Source: Macrosoma leucophasiata (Eukaryota; Arthropoda; Insecta; Lepidoptera; Hedylidae). From it: DNA of 64,000 nt. This document shows, one piece after another, positions 41,155-52,799 of this stretch. Location: NCBI GenBank assembly GCA_036365455.1, contig JAWQUS010000002.1, positions 4,216,001 through 4,280,000 on the forward strand. The letters run 5' to 3'. Both the position numbers and the translations under genes were made by a program. Below the pieces are notes generated by a model. The model ran no database searches. It was not told where the DNA came from and saw nothing but the letters and a program-made list of their open reading frames with translations. Position 1 is the stretch's first letter, and the number at the start of each line of letters is the position of its first letter.

Positions 41155-41931
41155 TAGATATTATTAATAAGAAAGACTATGCGGTGGGGATTTTGTTAGA
41201 TATGAGTAAAGCTTATGATCGCGTAGTACCAAATATTCTACTCCAAAAACTCTACAGCATGGGTATTAGAGGGGTCACCCACGACTAGGAATAGAAATAG
41301 AAATAGAAAATATTTTTATTTCGAATAGATCTTTACAGATACTTTCAAAACGTTAATAAATCATAAACTACCTAGAGCGAATAACCATTACATATAGTAA
41401 AAGCAAAATCATATATTAATAGTAAATTAAAAATTAAAATTTAAACCATTTGGTAAAAACATAATAATCATAAAATTTTTCAATTCCTTCAATGATAATA
41501 AATGAAGAAAAAGAAAAACTTATTCGTCAAGATCAATGTTATTCACTTAGCAGAGTTCCAAGTGCAGTCACTACTGAGAAGAACTCCGCTACCCAACAAA
41601 CTCAGTAAGAGCTCTTTTAAATGAGAGCTTAAATCTAGTACAGATTATCGTGAAAAATCAAATAATGTCAACGTCCATAGCATAGATGCAAATAAACTGC
41701 TATCTGCTAAATGTGATGTAGCCCCTGCAAACCAGACTGGATTAGTTCTTACTTTAAAAACCGTTTGCAATCTGTAGAAATTCAGCATAAGTGCCTGGAT
41801 ACAAATACAATACTTAATGTCATATCAGAAAGTAAAATACTATCAAAGTCCATCCCCCAGGGAAGTGTGATAGTGTGTTTTCTCTTTCATATGTATGTAA
41901 ATAACTTGCCCACAATAAAAAAAATGTAACG
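41155..41931 (+). pseudogene. Jockey/CR1-like reverse transcriptase relic, interrupted
   Basis: The first part (41178-41285) encodes YAVGILLDMSKAYDRVVPN and LQKLYSMGIRGVTHD, matching reverse transcriptase block 2. The second part (41738-41917) resumes WISSYFKNRLQSVEI and SIPQGSV, then FHMYVNNLPT, matching the next block. The two join at consecutive residues when 41286-41737 is removed; GACT flanks both sides. The catalytic YADD block is not reached, since the frame stops near 41930. It is dead: truncated at both ends as well as interrupted. Confidence 0.8.
41286..41737 (-). mobile_element. LINE 3' end inserted in the reverse transcriptase relic
   Basis: Reversed, it runs from CTGGTTTGCAGGGGCTAC through GAGTTTGTTGGGTAGCGG and ACTTGGAACTCTGCTAAG to a tail of TTTCTA repeats. 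A related piece, forward, lies at 51345-51480. Confidence 0.65.
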
Positions 41932-42392
41932 ACATTAAATAATTATTTAATTGACAAATGCTATTATAAAATTAGTGAATATTATGTAAATGTAAAATAA
42001 TTTAATTAATCTATTTCATAATTAATAAGTAATGACATGTTGACAAAACATTATGTGACTATCATTAGGATAGTAAAAACAACGATTGAACAAGAAACAA
42101 AGTCGTCAAATAAACCGGCAATCTGATATGAAATGAAAACAAAGAAAGCCACAGCAATCTCATTGAGGAAAACGTACCTTCCATTTTAAGGGTCTGAGTG
42201 ATGAGTGACCCTATTAAGGGGCGGGTCACTTATTCGTCTCTGTTCCGAGTAACGTCCAGCGAATATTGACCCCTCGGGACGCAGTGAACAGAAGAGTAAG
42301 ACAACTGTAAGATTCTCATTTAGTAAACCTTAATAGTTTTTCTAGAAAATGTTAAATGAAAATGCCAAGAATTTCACGACAGTAAATTTTCA
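41932..42392. other. Unassigned AT-rich DNA
   Basis: No gene or repeat was recognised here. Confidence 0.4.
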
Positions 42393-42676
42393 CTTTTTAT
42401 GTAATAGAAGTGGTAAGCAAGCTTGCAGTTCACATTGATGTTAAGTGATGACTGCAGCCTATATACCCACACAAATACCAAGGTCAAAATGCAGATGCGT
42501 TACCACTCCTAAGGCCTAAAGTGTTACCTTTACCTCTGTGCCGGAAATTACAAGGCCGTACATTACCACCTGACCGGAACACGATAGTGCTGAACACTAC
42601 CATTTAGCGGCAAGTATTTAAGGTAATGCGGTGATGCCTATGCTCGCGAGCTCCGACACTGGAGCTCTACCACCAG
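42393..42676 (-). mobile_element. SINE family A, full length
   Basis: TTTTTATGTAATAGAAGTGG to CACTGGAGCTCTACCACCAG, with small changes in the central part (TTACCTTTACCTCTGTGCC). Confidence 0.9.
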
Positions 42677-43018
42677 GAAAAAAATAATTTATTGAATAAA
42701 ATAAACAATAAAAAATGTCTTCGTGCTTCAGTAGTCTCATGCCAGCAGACCACTGCCCGCTAGGGTTTTGGATTCTTTCGGCGATGCCCTAGTTTTATGT
42801 AGGAAGCACGGATCACGCACTCACCGCTACCTTCTCACCAAGCACCAAGTCAGGGGCCCCGCGAGTGCCAATGGTCCCGGCCCTTGGGGCACGGTGGCAC
42901 AATCACCGTCCAATGTGTTAAGAGAAAGAGAGAAAGGGATGTAATGCTGAACCTACTTGCCGTCGATAACACCTATTTCACGTCGGCAGGTTGCACCCAG
43001 GTTGCATTCGCCCACTAG
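42677..43018. other. Unassigned segment, part GC-rich
   Basis: 42715-42960 (GTGCTTCAGTAGTCTCATGC, CAGGGGCCCCGCGAG) is less AT-rich and may be an unrecognised repeat. Confidence 0.35.
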
Positions 43019-43890
43019 CAAATGCAACGTTTGCTGAATAGATTGTCGAAGTGGTTCGACAAATACCAGATGAACGTCAATGTGGGTAAGACGGCCGCTT
43101 TCGTCACGGGAACACTACCGATTACCGCCAATACGGCTTCGCGGCCAACATGTTCTAAGGTAGCCGTCAACTTTGGGTGTATCATCGACAGAGTGCTGCG
43201 TATGTTACCCACCGTTAATAACGAATTATTCGTTCGAGTGCAGAAAATAAAAGTATATGGCCTCCCTTAGTGAGTTACCCTGCGTACCAGTATCCCCTTC
43301 TATAGAACACGCCCCCGACGCTTCGGGGGCAGATAGGCCCGGGGAATGAGGACTTCCTCGACCCCCGAACCATCCCCTTCCTCTGTTACGCTTCACGTGT
43401 GGAGGGAGGGTTGATGATTATTCGTTCGTTCGTTAATTACGCGGTGCGCCAGGCGGCGGCTGCCCGAGCGATGCTACGCCTGGAATAGCAGTCAAGGCTA
43501 CCGTCGATCACGAATCTGCGGATCTACAATATTTACATTCGAACTTGTTTGAGTGGTATGCCTTATGCTCCGTCACGCAGCAATGTCGCCTAAAAATACT
43601 GCAAAGAGTTTGTCTACCTTTGCTAACCAACGCGGAGGGGTACATTAGAAATTACGTACCTAATCTCACAGAGCCTGCGTATAGAGTCCATGCTGGATTT
43701 TGCGGTCCGTCTTGCGCACAGTAAGTACATATAATCGCGCGGAAAATGGACCTCACGGGCACATCCACGAATTTGACCCTCTACATAGCAAGCCGCTAGT
43801 CAGGACGGCCCTCAAGCACATAATCCTGTCCACACCACGGGATGTCGACGTATGTCCGAATCTGTTTTTTTTTTTAATATATAAGCTCAG
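43019..43890 (+). pseudogene. Jockey-like LINE ORF2 C-terminal relic
   Basis: 43022-43270 encodes LLNRLSKWFDKYQMNVNVGK and TAAFVTGT, then FGCIIDRVLRML, matching the region just after the reverse transcriptase catalytic block. 43440-43690 continues with RQAAAARAMLRL, LRIYNIYIRT and ESMLDFAVRLAHS in shifting frames. 43712-43855 ends NRAENGPHGHIHEF, DPLHSKPLVRTALKH and STPRDVDVCPN, the protein's tail. At 43275-43430 an unrelated piece with CCCCCGACGCTTCGGGGGC is inserted. Frameshifts, stops and this insertion make it non-functional. Confidence 0.75.
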
Positions 43891-44126
43891 CCAAGTTGAG
43901 GGATCAAGTTAACTGGTCGCTCTATTACGTGGTTGAAGAAACAGGACTAATATGATAGACAGGGCAAACACAATACATCATTGTCAGACGAATAATATTG
44001 ACTTGTTGGATGTGCTGTGAAAAATATACTGACGGGAATTATGGACGTAGTATTGTTGTGAAGAACCTCGCACGTTTTTATAAGACAAACATGATGTTCA
44101 CATGAAAGGTCACATCTACACAAGAG

Positions 44127-44232
44127 CCAAGATTTATTACCTTAGTCTGCTCAGGACCACAGAAGCTGAAAAGCTTTTGGTCGCTTGTCAGCTTCTGTAG
44201 TTCTGGTCGTTGGGTTTATTTTTAAAATATAT
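44127..44232 (+). repeat. Penelope-like 3' region scrap
   Basis: CTCAGGACCACAGAAGCTGAAAAGC and GGTCGTTGGGTTTATTTTT resemble the 3' region of the element at 45060-45130. CAGAAGCTGA/TCAGCTTCTG forms a small inverted pair. Confidence 0.5.
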
Positions 44233-44236
44233 TATG

Positions 44237-44455
44237 AACTGCCTCAGTAGATAGCAGGCCACTACTACTACGCTGAGGTCCTGGGTTCGATTCCCAGGTT
44301 CCCAGAACCTCGGAATTTTGTAATATGTCCGGAGATGTCAACAGGCTCGCCACTTGTTACATGGGCCGAAACGTAACCGGCGAATCGTGGGTGTTTGCAT
44401 GTATGATTGACATTTACCTCTGCCTACCCCTTCGGGGATTACAGGCGTGAAGTTG
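44237..44455 (+). mobile_element. SINE family B, internal deletion
   Basis: The head AACTGCCTCAGTAGATAGC, box B GGTTCGATTCCCAGG and the tail TTCGGGGATTACAGGCGTGA are present. About 90 bases between box B and the GATGTCAACAGGC region are lost. Confidence 0.88.
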
Positions 44456-44726
44456 CGTTTTTACGTAACTGGTACCCTCATTAGTCTATATATCATACCA
44501 CTGATAATCTCTATCACAATTATTTAAATTACACCTAACTTACAACAAGCTGAAAACTTCCAAACACATTTATTTAATTAGAAAACCTAGCGTGCTCCTC
44601 ACACAAATCCGTTAATAAAATTAAAGTCGACGTGAACCATAATTAACACGGATTTTAGCGCGCCATGTTAAAATATGTGATCATTATACACGCCACCAAT
44701 GGCGGTTATTATTTTTGTTGAAATGT
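44456..44726. other. Unassigned AT-rich DNA
   Basis: No gene was recognised in this stretch. Confidence 0.4.
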
Positions 44727-45175
44727 TTATGGAAATGCCAAAACTTGCACACTCGGCGAGGATTTTTGGTGTAACAAAAAAACGGGATAATGATGAAATA
44801 TCCAATAAGTATACGAACGGATATTTAACATAATATGCAGTACTTGAGTAATTATTTCACAAGTTAAATTTTCCGTATTCCTAAAATTATTGATAAGATC
44901 AATTTGGTACGTTCTTAAGTTTTCGCGAGCTACGCTCATTGAAATAAAACTAGTTTAACATTAATAACTTTTGTGTTAATCCTGAACGCTACGCAAGACG
45001 TTTGCGAAATAGATGGAGGTAGCTGCACATAATAATTTTTCAAACTGCTGTCAGACAAATGCCACCTCAGTCTGCCCGAGACCACGGAAGCTGAAAGGCA
45101 ACCGAAACGTCGGGTTCGATTTTAAATAACCATTTTAGTTTAATATACGCGAGATAAATCCGAAAACTAGTTTTT
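44727..45175 (+). pseudogene. Penelope-like element, second deleted copy
   Basis: On the minus strand 44939-44727 holds a 70-codon frame starting MSVARENLRTYQIDLI. From 44938 rightwards comes ATTGAAATAAAACTAG (the inverted-repeat start), a short stretch, then VNPERYARRL in plus-strand frame, the TTTTTCAAACTGCTGTCAG region, CCGAAACGTCGGG, and a closing ACGCGAGATAAATCCG. The order is the mirror image of 30665-31137. The endonuclease codons are mostly deleted here. Confidence 0.7.
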
Positions 45176-45422
45176 TTTTTTTCAAAGATCAATTCGCATA
45201 AAATTTGATCCCTCGGATACTGATCCACTGATCGAAAAGTTGGATTTTTACTCTTTGTTCATCAGGAAATTCTTACACTGCAAATTCTTTTATACTACTA
45301 TTATACTATTAGGTATGATTTTACTTAAAGTAACATTATTTCTTGCCTTCCATGAAACTCTAAATAAAGCGAATAAGCTCCTAGTCATCTACAAATCTTT
45401 GTAGATACCACCATATTAATCT
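45176..45422. other. Unassigned DNA
   Basis: No gene or repeat was recognised. Confidence 0.4.
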
Positions 45423-45497
45423 CTCCAGACACGAGAAAAATATGACAATTGAAATTCAATTGTGTCTCGCCGCCGGTGGCCGTACGATCCTTGAAGG
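45423..45497 (+). repeat. Short palindromic repeat, copy 2
   Basis: Second copy of 12468-12535, with GTCTCGCCGCCGGTGGCCG where copy 1 has GTCTGGGCGCCGGTGGCC. Confidence 0.75.
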
Positions 45498-45761
45498 ATT
45501 AACTTACTTATCTGCCAATAAATAGTAGATAAGAAAGAAAAAAAGAAAGAACAACATTCTGTAACAGTCTAAAGAAAACGAACGTGTTATATTATGACAT
45601 CAAGAAGTAATACATACACCTGTATATTTATATAGCTAAAGATGATACATATGTCTCATGGCTGGTCTTAAAGGTTGTCCAGGTGAACTTCGACTAGTCG
45701 ACGCTGATTTTCATCTGGGACCCAATGCTACACGGATGTCAGTTAATTAGATTAACTTAAT

Positions 45762-46048
45762 AATGGCAACCCATTATACGTCCCACTTCTGGGCACGAAA
45801 CTCTCCCCTTTTTGGGGGGAGGCCTAGAGCTTAATCCACCATGCTGCTCCAATGCGGGTTGGTGGAAATACGAGTTAATTGCCAACCCGCTGTCGGATGT
45901 TTTCAAACCGCCCATAAGGCCTCCGACAATGTTTAACGACTGCTGCTTTAACGAAGCACGGCAACGCGCATTTTAATTTGTAACTAGCGGTCACCCATCA
46001 CACATCCGACCGCGGCCGAATCGCTTAACCGAATGCCACCGGGGCCAT
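45762..46048 (-). mobile_element. SINE family D with internal deletion
   Basis: The tail (ATGGCAACCCATTATACGTCC) and 5S-like head (GGTCACCCATCACAC and GCGGCCGAATCGCTTAACC in plus-strand sense) are both present. The CCGACGGCTTAACGTGCCC part is lost between CTGCT and CGAAGCACGG. Confidence 0.8.
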
Positions 46049-46549
46049 GCGCGTCGTATTTACTTACTCTCATCGTAATTTGTATGTTTGTTTCCCGCAT
46101 AAATGGCTTAAAAAGGATAAACAATAAAGGAATAGAATTAGAGCAACAAAATGGCGCCTTCAGCAAAGAGGGTACCTTGTGTCAGCAATACACAGAACAC
46201 GTTTCGCTGACTCACAAATCGGAGAATATCTTACTGTAACTGTTACAATTTGCGATATTCGCGACTTTGTGAGTACATTGATGGCGTTATCTTCCTATAT
46301 AAAAGTACTTCCATACGTTCAAGTTCGCAAAACTCAAAAAGTAGGTAGTCAAATTGACGTCGTTGCACTGAGTGATTTATGATAAAACGTTTATATGTTA
46401 AATTTTTCCACTACTATCAATGAGATATTTTCGTCAAATATGAATATTAATCTCATCGAAAAAATTGTACTCGTACTATATAGTACACTTGAACCTTGTA
46501 TTTCCATAAAGAGATGCGTAAAGGTATTAACATGCTTATGCGTACACAA
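46049..46549. other. Unassigned DNA
   Basis: AATGGCGCCTTCAGCAAAGAG at 46150 opens a short frame (MAPSAKRVPC) with a possible GT donor after it, but nothing supports it as an exon. No repeat was recognised. Confidence 0.3.
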
Positions 46550-46740
46550 TAATTATCATCATCATTTCAGATGAAATATGTCCACTACTGGGTCATTGCC
46601 TACCCATAAGCGGGGATACGACATATTAGCCACCATTGGCATGCGGATTGGCTGGTAGTTTTATCGCAGGACGCTGCTGGCCATCTTGCGTTATTGCACT
46701 TACCGCCCCATTGGAATGGTTTGACCGCCATTGTTTAATT
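46550..46740 (+). repeat. Dispersed repeat of the CATCATTTCAG type
   Basis: ATCATCATCATTTCAGATG, ATGTCCACTACTGGGTCATTG, ATTGGCATGCGGATTGGC and ATCGCAGGACGCTGCTGGCC are well-known words of a lepidopteran dispersed repeat. The relative at 31261 keeps only the start. Confidence 0.65.
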
Positions 46741-46877
46741 GACCTATATGTATAAAAGAAAGAAAATAATTTATTTTCTTGGTCCTACACAACGTTTATA
46801 TAATCAATGAGAAATAAGAGAAAATAATGAGAGAAACTAAAATTAAGGGTATGGTTATGTGAAACCAAGACCACTTT

Positions 46878-47070
46878 AAGCGTCCACTACATTAAGTCGT
46901 CAACTTGTGGAACCCAGACGAAACGTCACAGTACTTATCTAGTACGGTAGATGGCATGTCAATCGAATTACACCGCACATACGAAGTTATCTCAAGAGTT
47001 GGCATACACGTATATACAACTTCCAAACGTTAATCGTTGCTTCCTCCCGTTCCTCCACACACCCACCTCA
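46878..47070 (+). mobile_element. LTR fragment related to 38287
   Basis: GCGTCCACTACATTAAGTCG, TACTTATCTAGTACGGTAG and GTATATACAACTTCC match the first 190 bases of the LTR-like segment, with a 70-base deletion after GTTAATCGTTG. Confidence 0.6.
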
Positions 47071-47819
47071 GCTATATGATCTCTGTTATTCTGATGGGCG
47101 CTGTATTAGATAAACGATACGAACTAAAACTTTACATTAAAGGTTAAATTCAAAGTGGAGGTATAGGAACCCAGAGGCAACAGTCCCAAAAGGTGGTAGG
47201 ATCAAGCACCGCAGGAGCTGAAGATACCACTTAGTGCTGCAATACACCAAGCGAAGGAACGAAACTGATGGAGACAGCTGGTTGACAAAGTCAAAAGGTC
47301 CACGATCCTCAGCAGTGAGGGATGAAACTAAAGGGAGAGAAAAGTGGGAGAGATTATGAGTATATGATGACTTTTTGTTTACCGACTTAAGCTGCACCTT
47401 GAACACGCCAACTACATAATAATATTCAAATACTGCCGCACCGCCTTAAGCTGCAAACACGCCTTATATCGAAATTGAGCCTATATCCAACCAACTCCAG
47501 CTACTTTTGTTGATTCGTCATTCGTGAACATGTTTTCCGTTCCGGCATAAATCTTACAGATCAACCCTTCCGTAAAACTTTTTCGCTTAAGCGGCTATTA
47601 GTCTATCAGTTTGCCAAACATGCGCTACGTTTGCAGTGTTATCCTCATTTTTGGATCGACAATTATTATTATCTGTATTGAAGTTATTTATCACAGAATC
47701 AAAATGCATGGCGCCTGCAATGGAAACATACTGCCAAAACACAATGCAATCAGTTTAGTAGGTTTAGTAGGTAGTGGTTAGTTCATTATAATCTTTATTC
47801 TTATAATCTGTACGTCTAT
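47071..47819. other. Unassigned DNA
   Basis: 47150-47350 (GGCAACAGTCCCAAAAGG, CCAAGCGAAGGAACGAAAC) has a faint LINE-like look on the plus strand but no reliable motif. Confidence 0.3.
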
Positions 47820-48030
47820 ACAAATATATAAAAGTGGAGTGTCTCTTTGTAGTACACAAATAACAGCTTTTTACTAAATACATTTGTATGTATACATGGT
47901 ACATATACCAAAATAATATTTTTTATAATTTTTGTCTGTCTGTCTGTCCGTCTGTTTGTTCCTGCTGATCTCTGGAAAGGCGAGACCGATTTCACTGGCA
48001 GATGGCCGATGTAATAGCGGAAGAAATATT
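47820..48030 (-). mobile_element. Helitron-like element, reversed
   Basis: TACATGGTACATATACCAAA, a (TGTC)n run at 47936-47953, and TTTCACTGGCAGATGGC are the reverse of the body at 14500-14660. Confidence 0.6.
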
Positions 48031-48674
48031 TTCTAGTGGAAGAGCATTCTCTCGCTATTGCAGACAAATCATGCTAATAAGAAAAAAAGACAAAGCTAAT
48101 AGCGATTCAGTTTCATTTACTTTCTCTTGAATACCCGATGCCCAATTGTTTATCCAAGTAATTACAGAAAGCATTTTACGATAGCATAAATCTGAAAACC
48201 TAATCGTTGTAAAACAAAGTGTATTATTATTTTTATAGGCTTAAGAAAAAATATCTAGGCAAAAATTTGGTCAGAGAAAATTTGATAAAAGCCACTAAAA
48301 GAACATCCGTTTCAGATTTATTTCTAGCCGATTATGATTCTCTTTTTTTGTGATTATTATCGCCAATTCTAAATGGAACTTGATATCAGACATACATTAT
48401 GTTTTCTGTACGATTAAGTAAGATGAAACGAAAATACTGGTAGAAAAATTACAACGTGAAAAATAAACTTTCTACACGTTTCATGTCATGGATTTACATG
48501 TGCGTAACAAATTCTTCTACCTCAATTGGTCTAGTACCTCTGGAAACATTCGGCTGTGACGCACTGACGGGTGAATGAACAGTCAAACAGAGGGACAAAC
48601 AAACATAGTGTCCGTATACGGAAAGCTATACATATACATAGCCAAAACAGAAAGATCTACTATACTATTTAAAA
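48031..48674. other. Unassigned DNA
   Basis: No gene or repeat was recognised here. Confidence 0.4.
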
Positions 48675-48782
48675 AAAATCGCTTACTACCATAGTCCCAC
48701 ACTAGGTGTAAACCTGTGTCGTTGGTACCGTTGTACACATACAACACATACACAAACAACCAGACCCGAAACAAATATCTGA
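48675..48782 (-). mobile_element. SINE family C, tail half
   Basis: GTCCCACACTAGGTGTAAAC, GTTGTACACATACAACACA and ACCAGACCCGAAACAAATATCTG are the 3' half of family C in reverse. The tRNA-like head is replaced by a family A scrap at 48783. Confidence 0.75.
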
Positions 48783-48858
48783 AGGTAGTTATTACAGGGC
48801 CATCCATACATTACCGGGACACGGTAGTGCTGAACATTTGACGGCAGATAGAGCTCCT
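48783..48858 (-). mobile_element. SINE family A, old scrap
   Basis: AGGTAGTTATTACAGGGCC, ACACGGTAGTGCTGAACA and GCAGATAGAGCTCC follow the old variant. Confidence 0.6.
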
Positions 48859-49710
48859 ACACACAGGGGAAAAATCCGGAATATACAACATGTAACGGAA
48901 ATGATGCACATTATCTAACACGCCGATTAGGAAATCGAGTTATAATCATAATACGAGTACATGAACTGAAATTACATGTTTATGTATTTAATATTTTTTA
49001 TTTAAGAAACAAATTGTCCTCAGTTTGTACGAACAGTATGCACACCCTATGCATGCTTACCTTTGCTCTACCTACGGCCGGACATAAAACACAAAACTAT
49101 TCCCACACTGTTGCAATGTGATGTAGCGTAACTTGCGTACCCTTATTTACTAGCTATAATCAAGATTAATTTCCACTATTTTATTATATTTTTTTAATTT
49201 ATAATAAAAAGCACGTTTCAATGAGTTCTAATAAACTTGTTGAAACTAGCACTTTATTTTGGATAGACGTTAGGCCTTATTTTCGTTTGTATTAACTGTT
49301 CACCAAGCGGGTGACCATAATTTCCTTAATTGGAATTAATTCCATCCAATTTTGGGATAAAATATTACCTATATCAAAAGAGCCCGAAATCGATTCTGTT
49401 ATCGATTCTGAACAAACTAGTCTCGGTTTGTACATTTAATCCTGTTACACGTTGTATAAGTATGAAATTACTATGCTATTTAATCTCAAATTCATAACCA
49501 TAGCCATTACGGCGAACAGTAATCCGCCAGTAGGCCGTGTATGGCTCACCGGGTTCACGGTAACACTAAAGTTTTATTTGACAGAAATAAAAATGTATCA
49601 TGACCTTTTATTACAGAGCCTTGAGAAAATTGTGTTACAGCCTTCTTATTCCTTTATTATGGTTTTATACTTCTTGCATTGTGTTTTATTCCAAACATGT
49701 TTAATATTTA
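48859..49710. other. Unassigned AT-rich DNA
   Basis: No gene or repeat was recognised. Confidence 0.4.
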
Positions 49711-49890
49711 ACGTAACTTCACGCCTGTAATCCTCGAAGGGGTAGGCAGAGGTAAATGCATGCATTTAATCAAACATGCAAACACCCACGATTCGCCGGT
49801 TACGTTTTGGCCCATGTAACAGGTGGCGAGCCTATTGACATCTCCGGGCACATTACCTAATTTCGAGGTACCGGAAAACTTCTAAAAAAT
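49711..49890 (-). mobile_element. SINE family B, 5'-truncated
   Basis: The tail and central body are clear (CACGCCTGTAATCCTCG, GATTCGCCGGTTACG, CTATTGACATCTCC). The sequence departs from the family after CCGGAAAACTTC. Confidence 0.85.
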
Positions 49891-50216
49891 GAAAAAAAAA
49901 TATTAGAGATCAATTAATTTCCAATTATAATTAATAGAGAAGTATGAAGACATTTTAAGAATACATTAAGGCTTGACAGATCAATTATTAAGCTTCCAAG
50001 CCGTTTGGAACTAAAGATTCTTAAGGTAAAGGAAGTTAGCACCAACTAGTTAATGACGTAAAAAACAAGAATTTAGAAGGACCGTTCCATGCACTGGAAT
50101 ATGAACCTGAAAAAAAGAATGACTTACTCATTGTCATGTGGAATTCTGCTGAATCTTTACTGGTAGAGAAGAAATGATAATACTCGAGAACGTAAGCACT
50201 CTCGTTTAATTATTTA

Positions 50217-50365
50217 CTTTTTTATGCAATGGAAGTGGCAACCAAGCATGCAGTTCACATTGATGTTAAGCGATGACTGCAGCCTATAGACACACACAAA
50301 GACCAAGGTCAGAATGCAGATGCGTTACCACTCCTGAGGCCTAAGGTTTTATGCCTCTGTGCCGT
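50217..50365 (-). mobile_element. SINE family A, tail half
   Basis: TTTTTTATGCAATGGAAGTGG to ATGCCTCTGTGCCG. The head half is missing. Confidence 0.85.
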
Positions 50366-51344
50366 ATTTTATTACGGAAATTTGGAAAAAAGAGAAATTA
50401 ATATTTATATATCCTATCAAAATTATTACACTTTTACAACTTAAAAAGGCATCCATAAACCTTTCATAATCTTATCCAATCCGATCAAAATGAAACCGAT
50501 ATAAAAAGGGTTTAATGACAGAATCAGAATTCCGTATGAACGCGCCAAAAAAGTTACGACCCCAATAAAAATCAAATAAATATGCCCAGCACCGAGCACG
50601 TATCAAATAAAATAATTATTATAAGAAATAAGAAAAAAAAATATCTGTCACGACCAATGTGGTACGGGTACCATAAAATACCCAGGATCCGACCCCCGTT
50701 CCGAACGCGTCGCAATAAAGTACCTAAATTGGGCGAATTCTAATTTTGAATTCTGTCCCGGCGCACAGTCATAAAGACGTGTACAGACGGTAGTTGTAAG
50801 TATTAACCGTTTTATGAATTTTGCCTAGTACACGGTTTATTTGGCCAGATGTTACGGGGCCTTATTAAATTTTACGCGGAGTTTCGTATTAAACGGTGTG
50901 CGCCCGGTTTTATTTTATTCTCGAATCTTACGGAAGTAAATGTTTTACAATTTCGACATTAAGAAAATGTTTAATATTCGCCAAGTGTTCTAAAGTGGAT
51001 TCAAAGGAGATTGGCGAAATTTGGCCCTCGAACATACCGCGGACAGGAATGAAAGCTATATTAAAATAAATATGCCTTCGGTGGCGTCGTGTGACGGGTT
51101 GCTCACTTCCCTTCAAAATGGTCGAGGAGAGCAATGGCTGCCACATGCGTCATACTCGTGAACGGGTGCTGATTGTGGGGACTGGTCTGTTGTGATTTGC
51201 GGGTGTTATTTTCTATCACGATATTAAGCTGTTGATGGATATTTGCGTATGTGTTTATATGCAAATATTTATATGCCCTGGACGTTCACATTATCTTTAT
51301 TTTATTTAATAATATTTTTATTAAATCTAAGGTTTTGACAAAAG
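50366..51344. other. Repeat-poor stretch
   Basis: Nearly 1 kb with no SINE. 50690-51150 has somewhat higher GC. A 72-codon minus-strand frame (51146-50928, MWQPLLSSTILKG) has no recognisable domain. The stretch might hold host regulatory DNA, but nothing specific supports this. Confidence 0.35.
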
Positions 51345-51480
51345 AGCAACACGCTGAGTTTGTTGGGTAGCGGAGTTCTTCTGCCTGCACTTGGAACTCT
51401 GCTAAGTGAACGACTATGATTATGACGAACAGATTTTTCATTTTCTTCTATGAAGGCATTGAAAAATTTGATGATTCACG
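51345..51480 (+). mobile_element. LINE 3' end piece
   Basis: CTGAGTTTGTTGGGTAGCGG, ACTTGGAACTCTGCTAAGTG and ATTTTTCATTTTCTTC match the reversed insertion at 41286-41737. Confidence 0.6.
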
Positions 51481-52507
51481 TATCGGTTAAATATTATTCA
51501 GTTTATTCAGTTTATTCATTTATTTCATATAATTAGGCTCCTGGAGAGCACTTTTACATCGTCATTTTTTTTAAACTAACCTAGAGTGAATAACCACTAA
51601 TAATAATCAAAAATACATAATAAATTAAATAGACACTGAACAATTTTGTATAATATGGAAAGCATCAATTATTTACAAATTCCTCCATATTAAATTGGTA
51701 TTTATTAATACCTATTGAATTATTATTATAAGTCATTCTCTCTAGGTAGCTTATAACCCGACAATGCAAAAGTGTCCTTGTAGACCTTGAAATAAATGAT
51801 TTGATTTTTGAATTTTATCTTTTTTTTTCATGAAACATATGATTGCGGGATCCGAAACCGATGGATTATGAAATATAACAAAAAAAAGAAGTTCAACGAT
51901 AAAAAATGTCCGACCGCCATATTTAATAAGGATGCCAGTTATTGACAAAAAAAATATTACTTATAAATCGATTTGAATCGTAAATACTCTGGAATCGATT
52001 CAGAGCAATACTTGAAATCTTTGAAAAATCTTTATAACTTCACGTCCATTTTTCAAAGAATAAGTTTTACAAGAATCGATAAAAATCGAACTTTACCTGT
52101 AAACCATAAACACTTATTCGATTAAATTGATTCGAAATTGGTATCCCTGGTTTGTGACAGCTATGACTTTTGTTTTTGTTATTCGTTTCTGCACTCGTGC
52201 TCCGTAAATACTGATAGCATTTTAGTTACTTTTTAGTGTTTTTGTTATATCTACGACCTGGCTTCTGTTTAAAGAAAAAGTCAGGGACCACGCTAATAGG
52301 GATATCAGTTCGAATAAGTATTCTCACTGTTCAAGCTTCTTGGAACATACATAGGTATTGTACCTACATGAGTATTATACCTATTACATACATAACAACA
52401 TAACCTCAAATATCTTTGGATTCCCGTCGATTATGGTTTCTTCTATTTATTCTTTGTAAATGGCATGGGCGTTCGCCGTCTCCTTTGAAGCCAAATTAAA
52501 GTACCCG
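51481..52507. other. AT-rich DNA with LINE tail scrap
   Basis: CCCGACAATGCAAAAGTGTCC, then TTGAAATAAATGATTTG (51755-51815) is a LINE 3' end also seen at 40519. No gene was recognised. Confidence 0.4.
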
Positions 52508-52560
52508 AATTTCAATCGTAACCCATTCGGTAAGTCACCGAATGGGTTCCGATTGAAAAT
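52508..52560. repeat. Hairpin, 24 bp arms, 5-base loop
   Basis: AATTTCAATCGTAACCCATTC-GGT, loop AAGTC, then ACCGAATGGGTTCCGATTG-AAAAT. The arms differ at two or three bases. Confidence 0.85.
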
Positions 52561-52799
52561 CAGCGCTAGGCTCACGCCTGGCATATTGTTGAATCGGCCA
52601 CCTTTTTGGTGCTAAAAGGAGACACATATTCAGAGCAGATCTATGTATCTAGTATGTAGTGCAATTTTTTAAGTAATTTAAGTTCTCTTTTTCTCCCCGT
52701 AATCAACCCGTGTTTGCTTTGTGCACCAAATAAAGTTTTACTTACTTACTTACTATTTCATGCTTATTTTTTTTTAATTTATTTATTGTGTTGTGCTTT

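Noticed and set aside
46033..46239. Signal-peptide-like 68-codon protein
   Set aside because: Its start overlaps the end of a family D SINE and the rest has no recognisable homologue or splice evidence.
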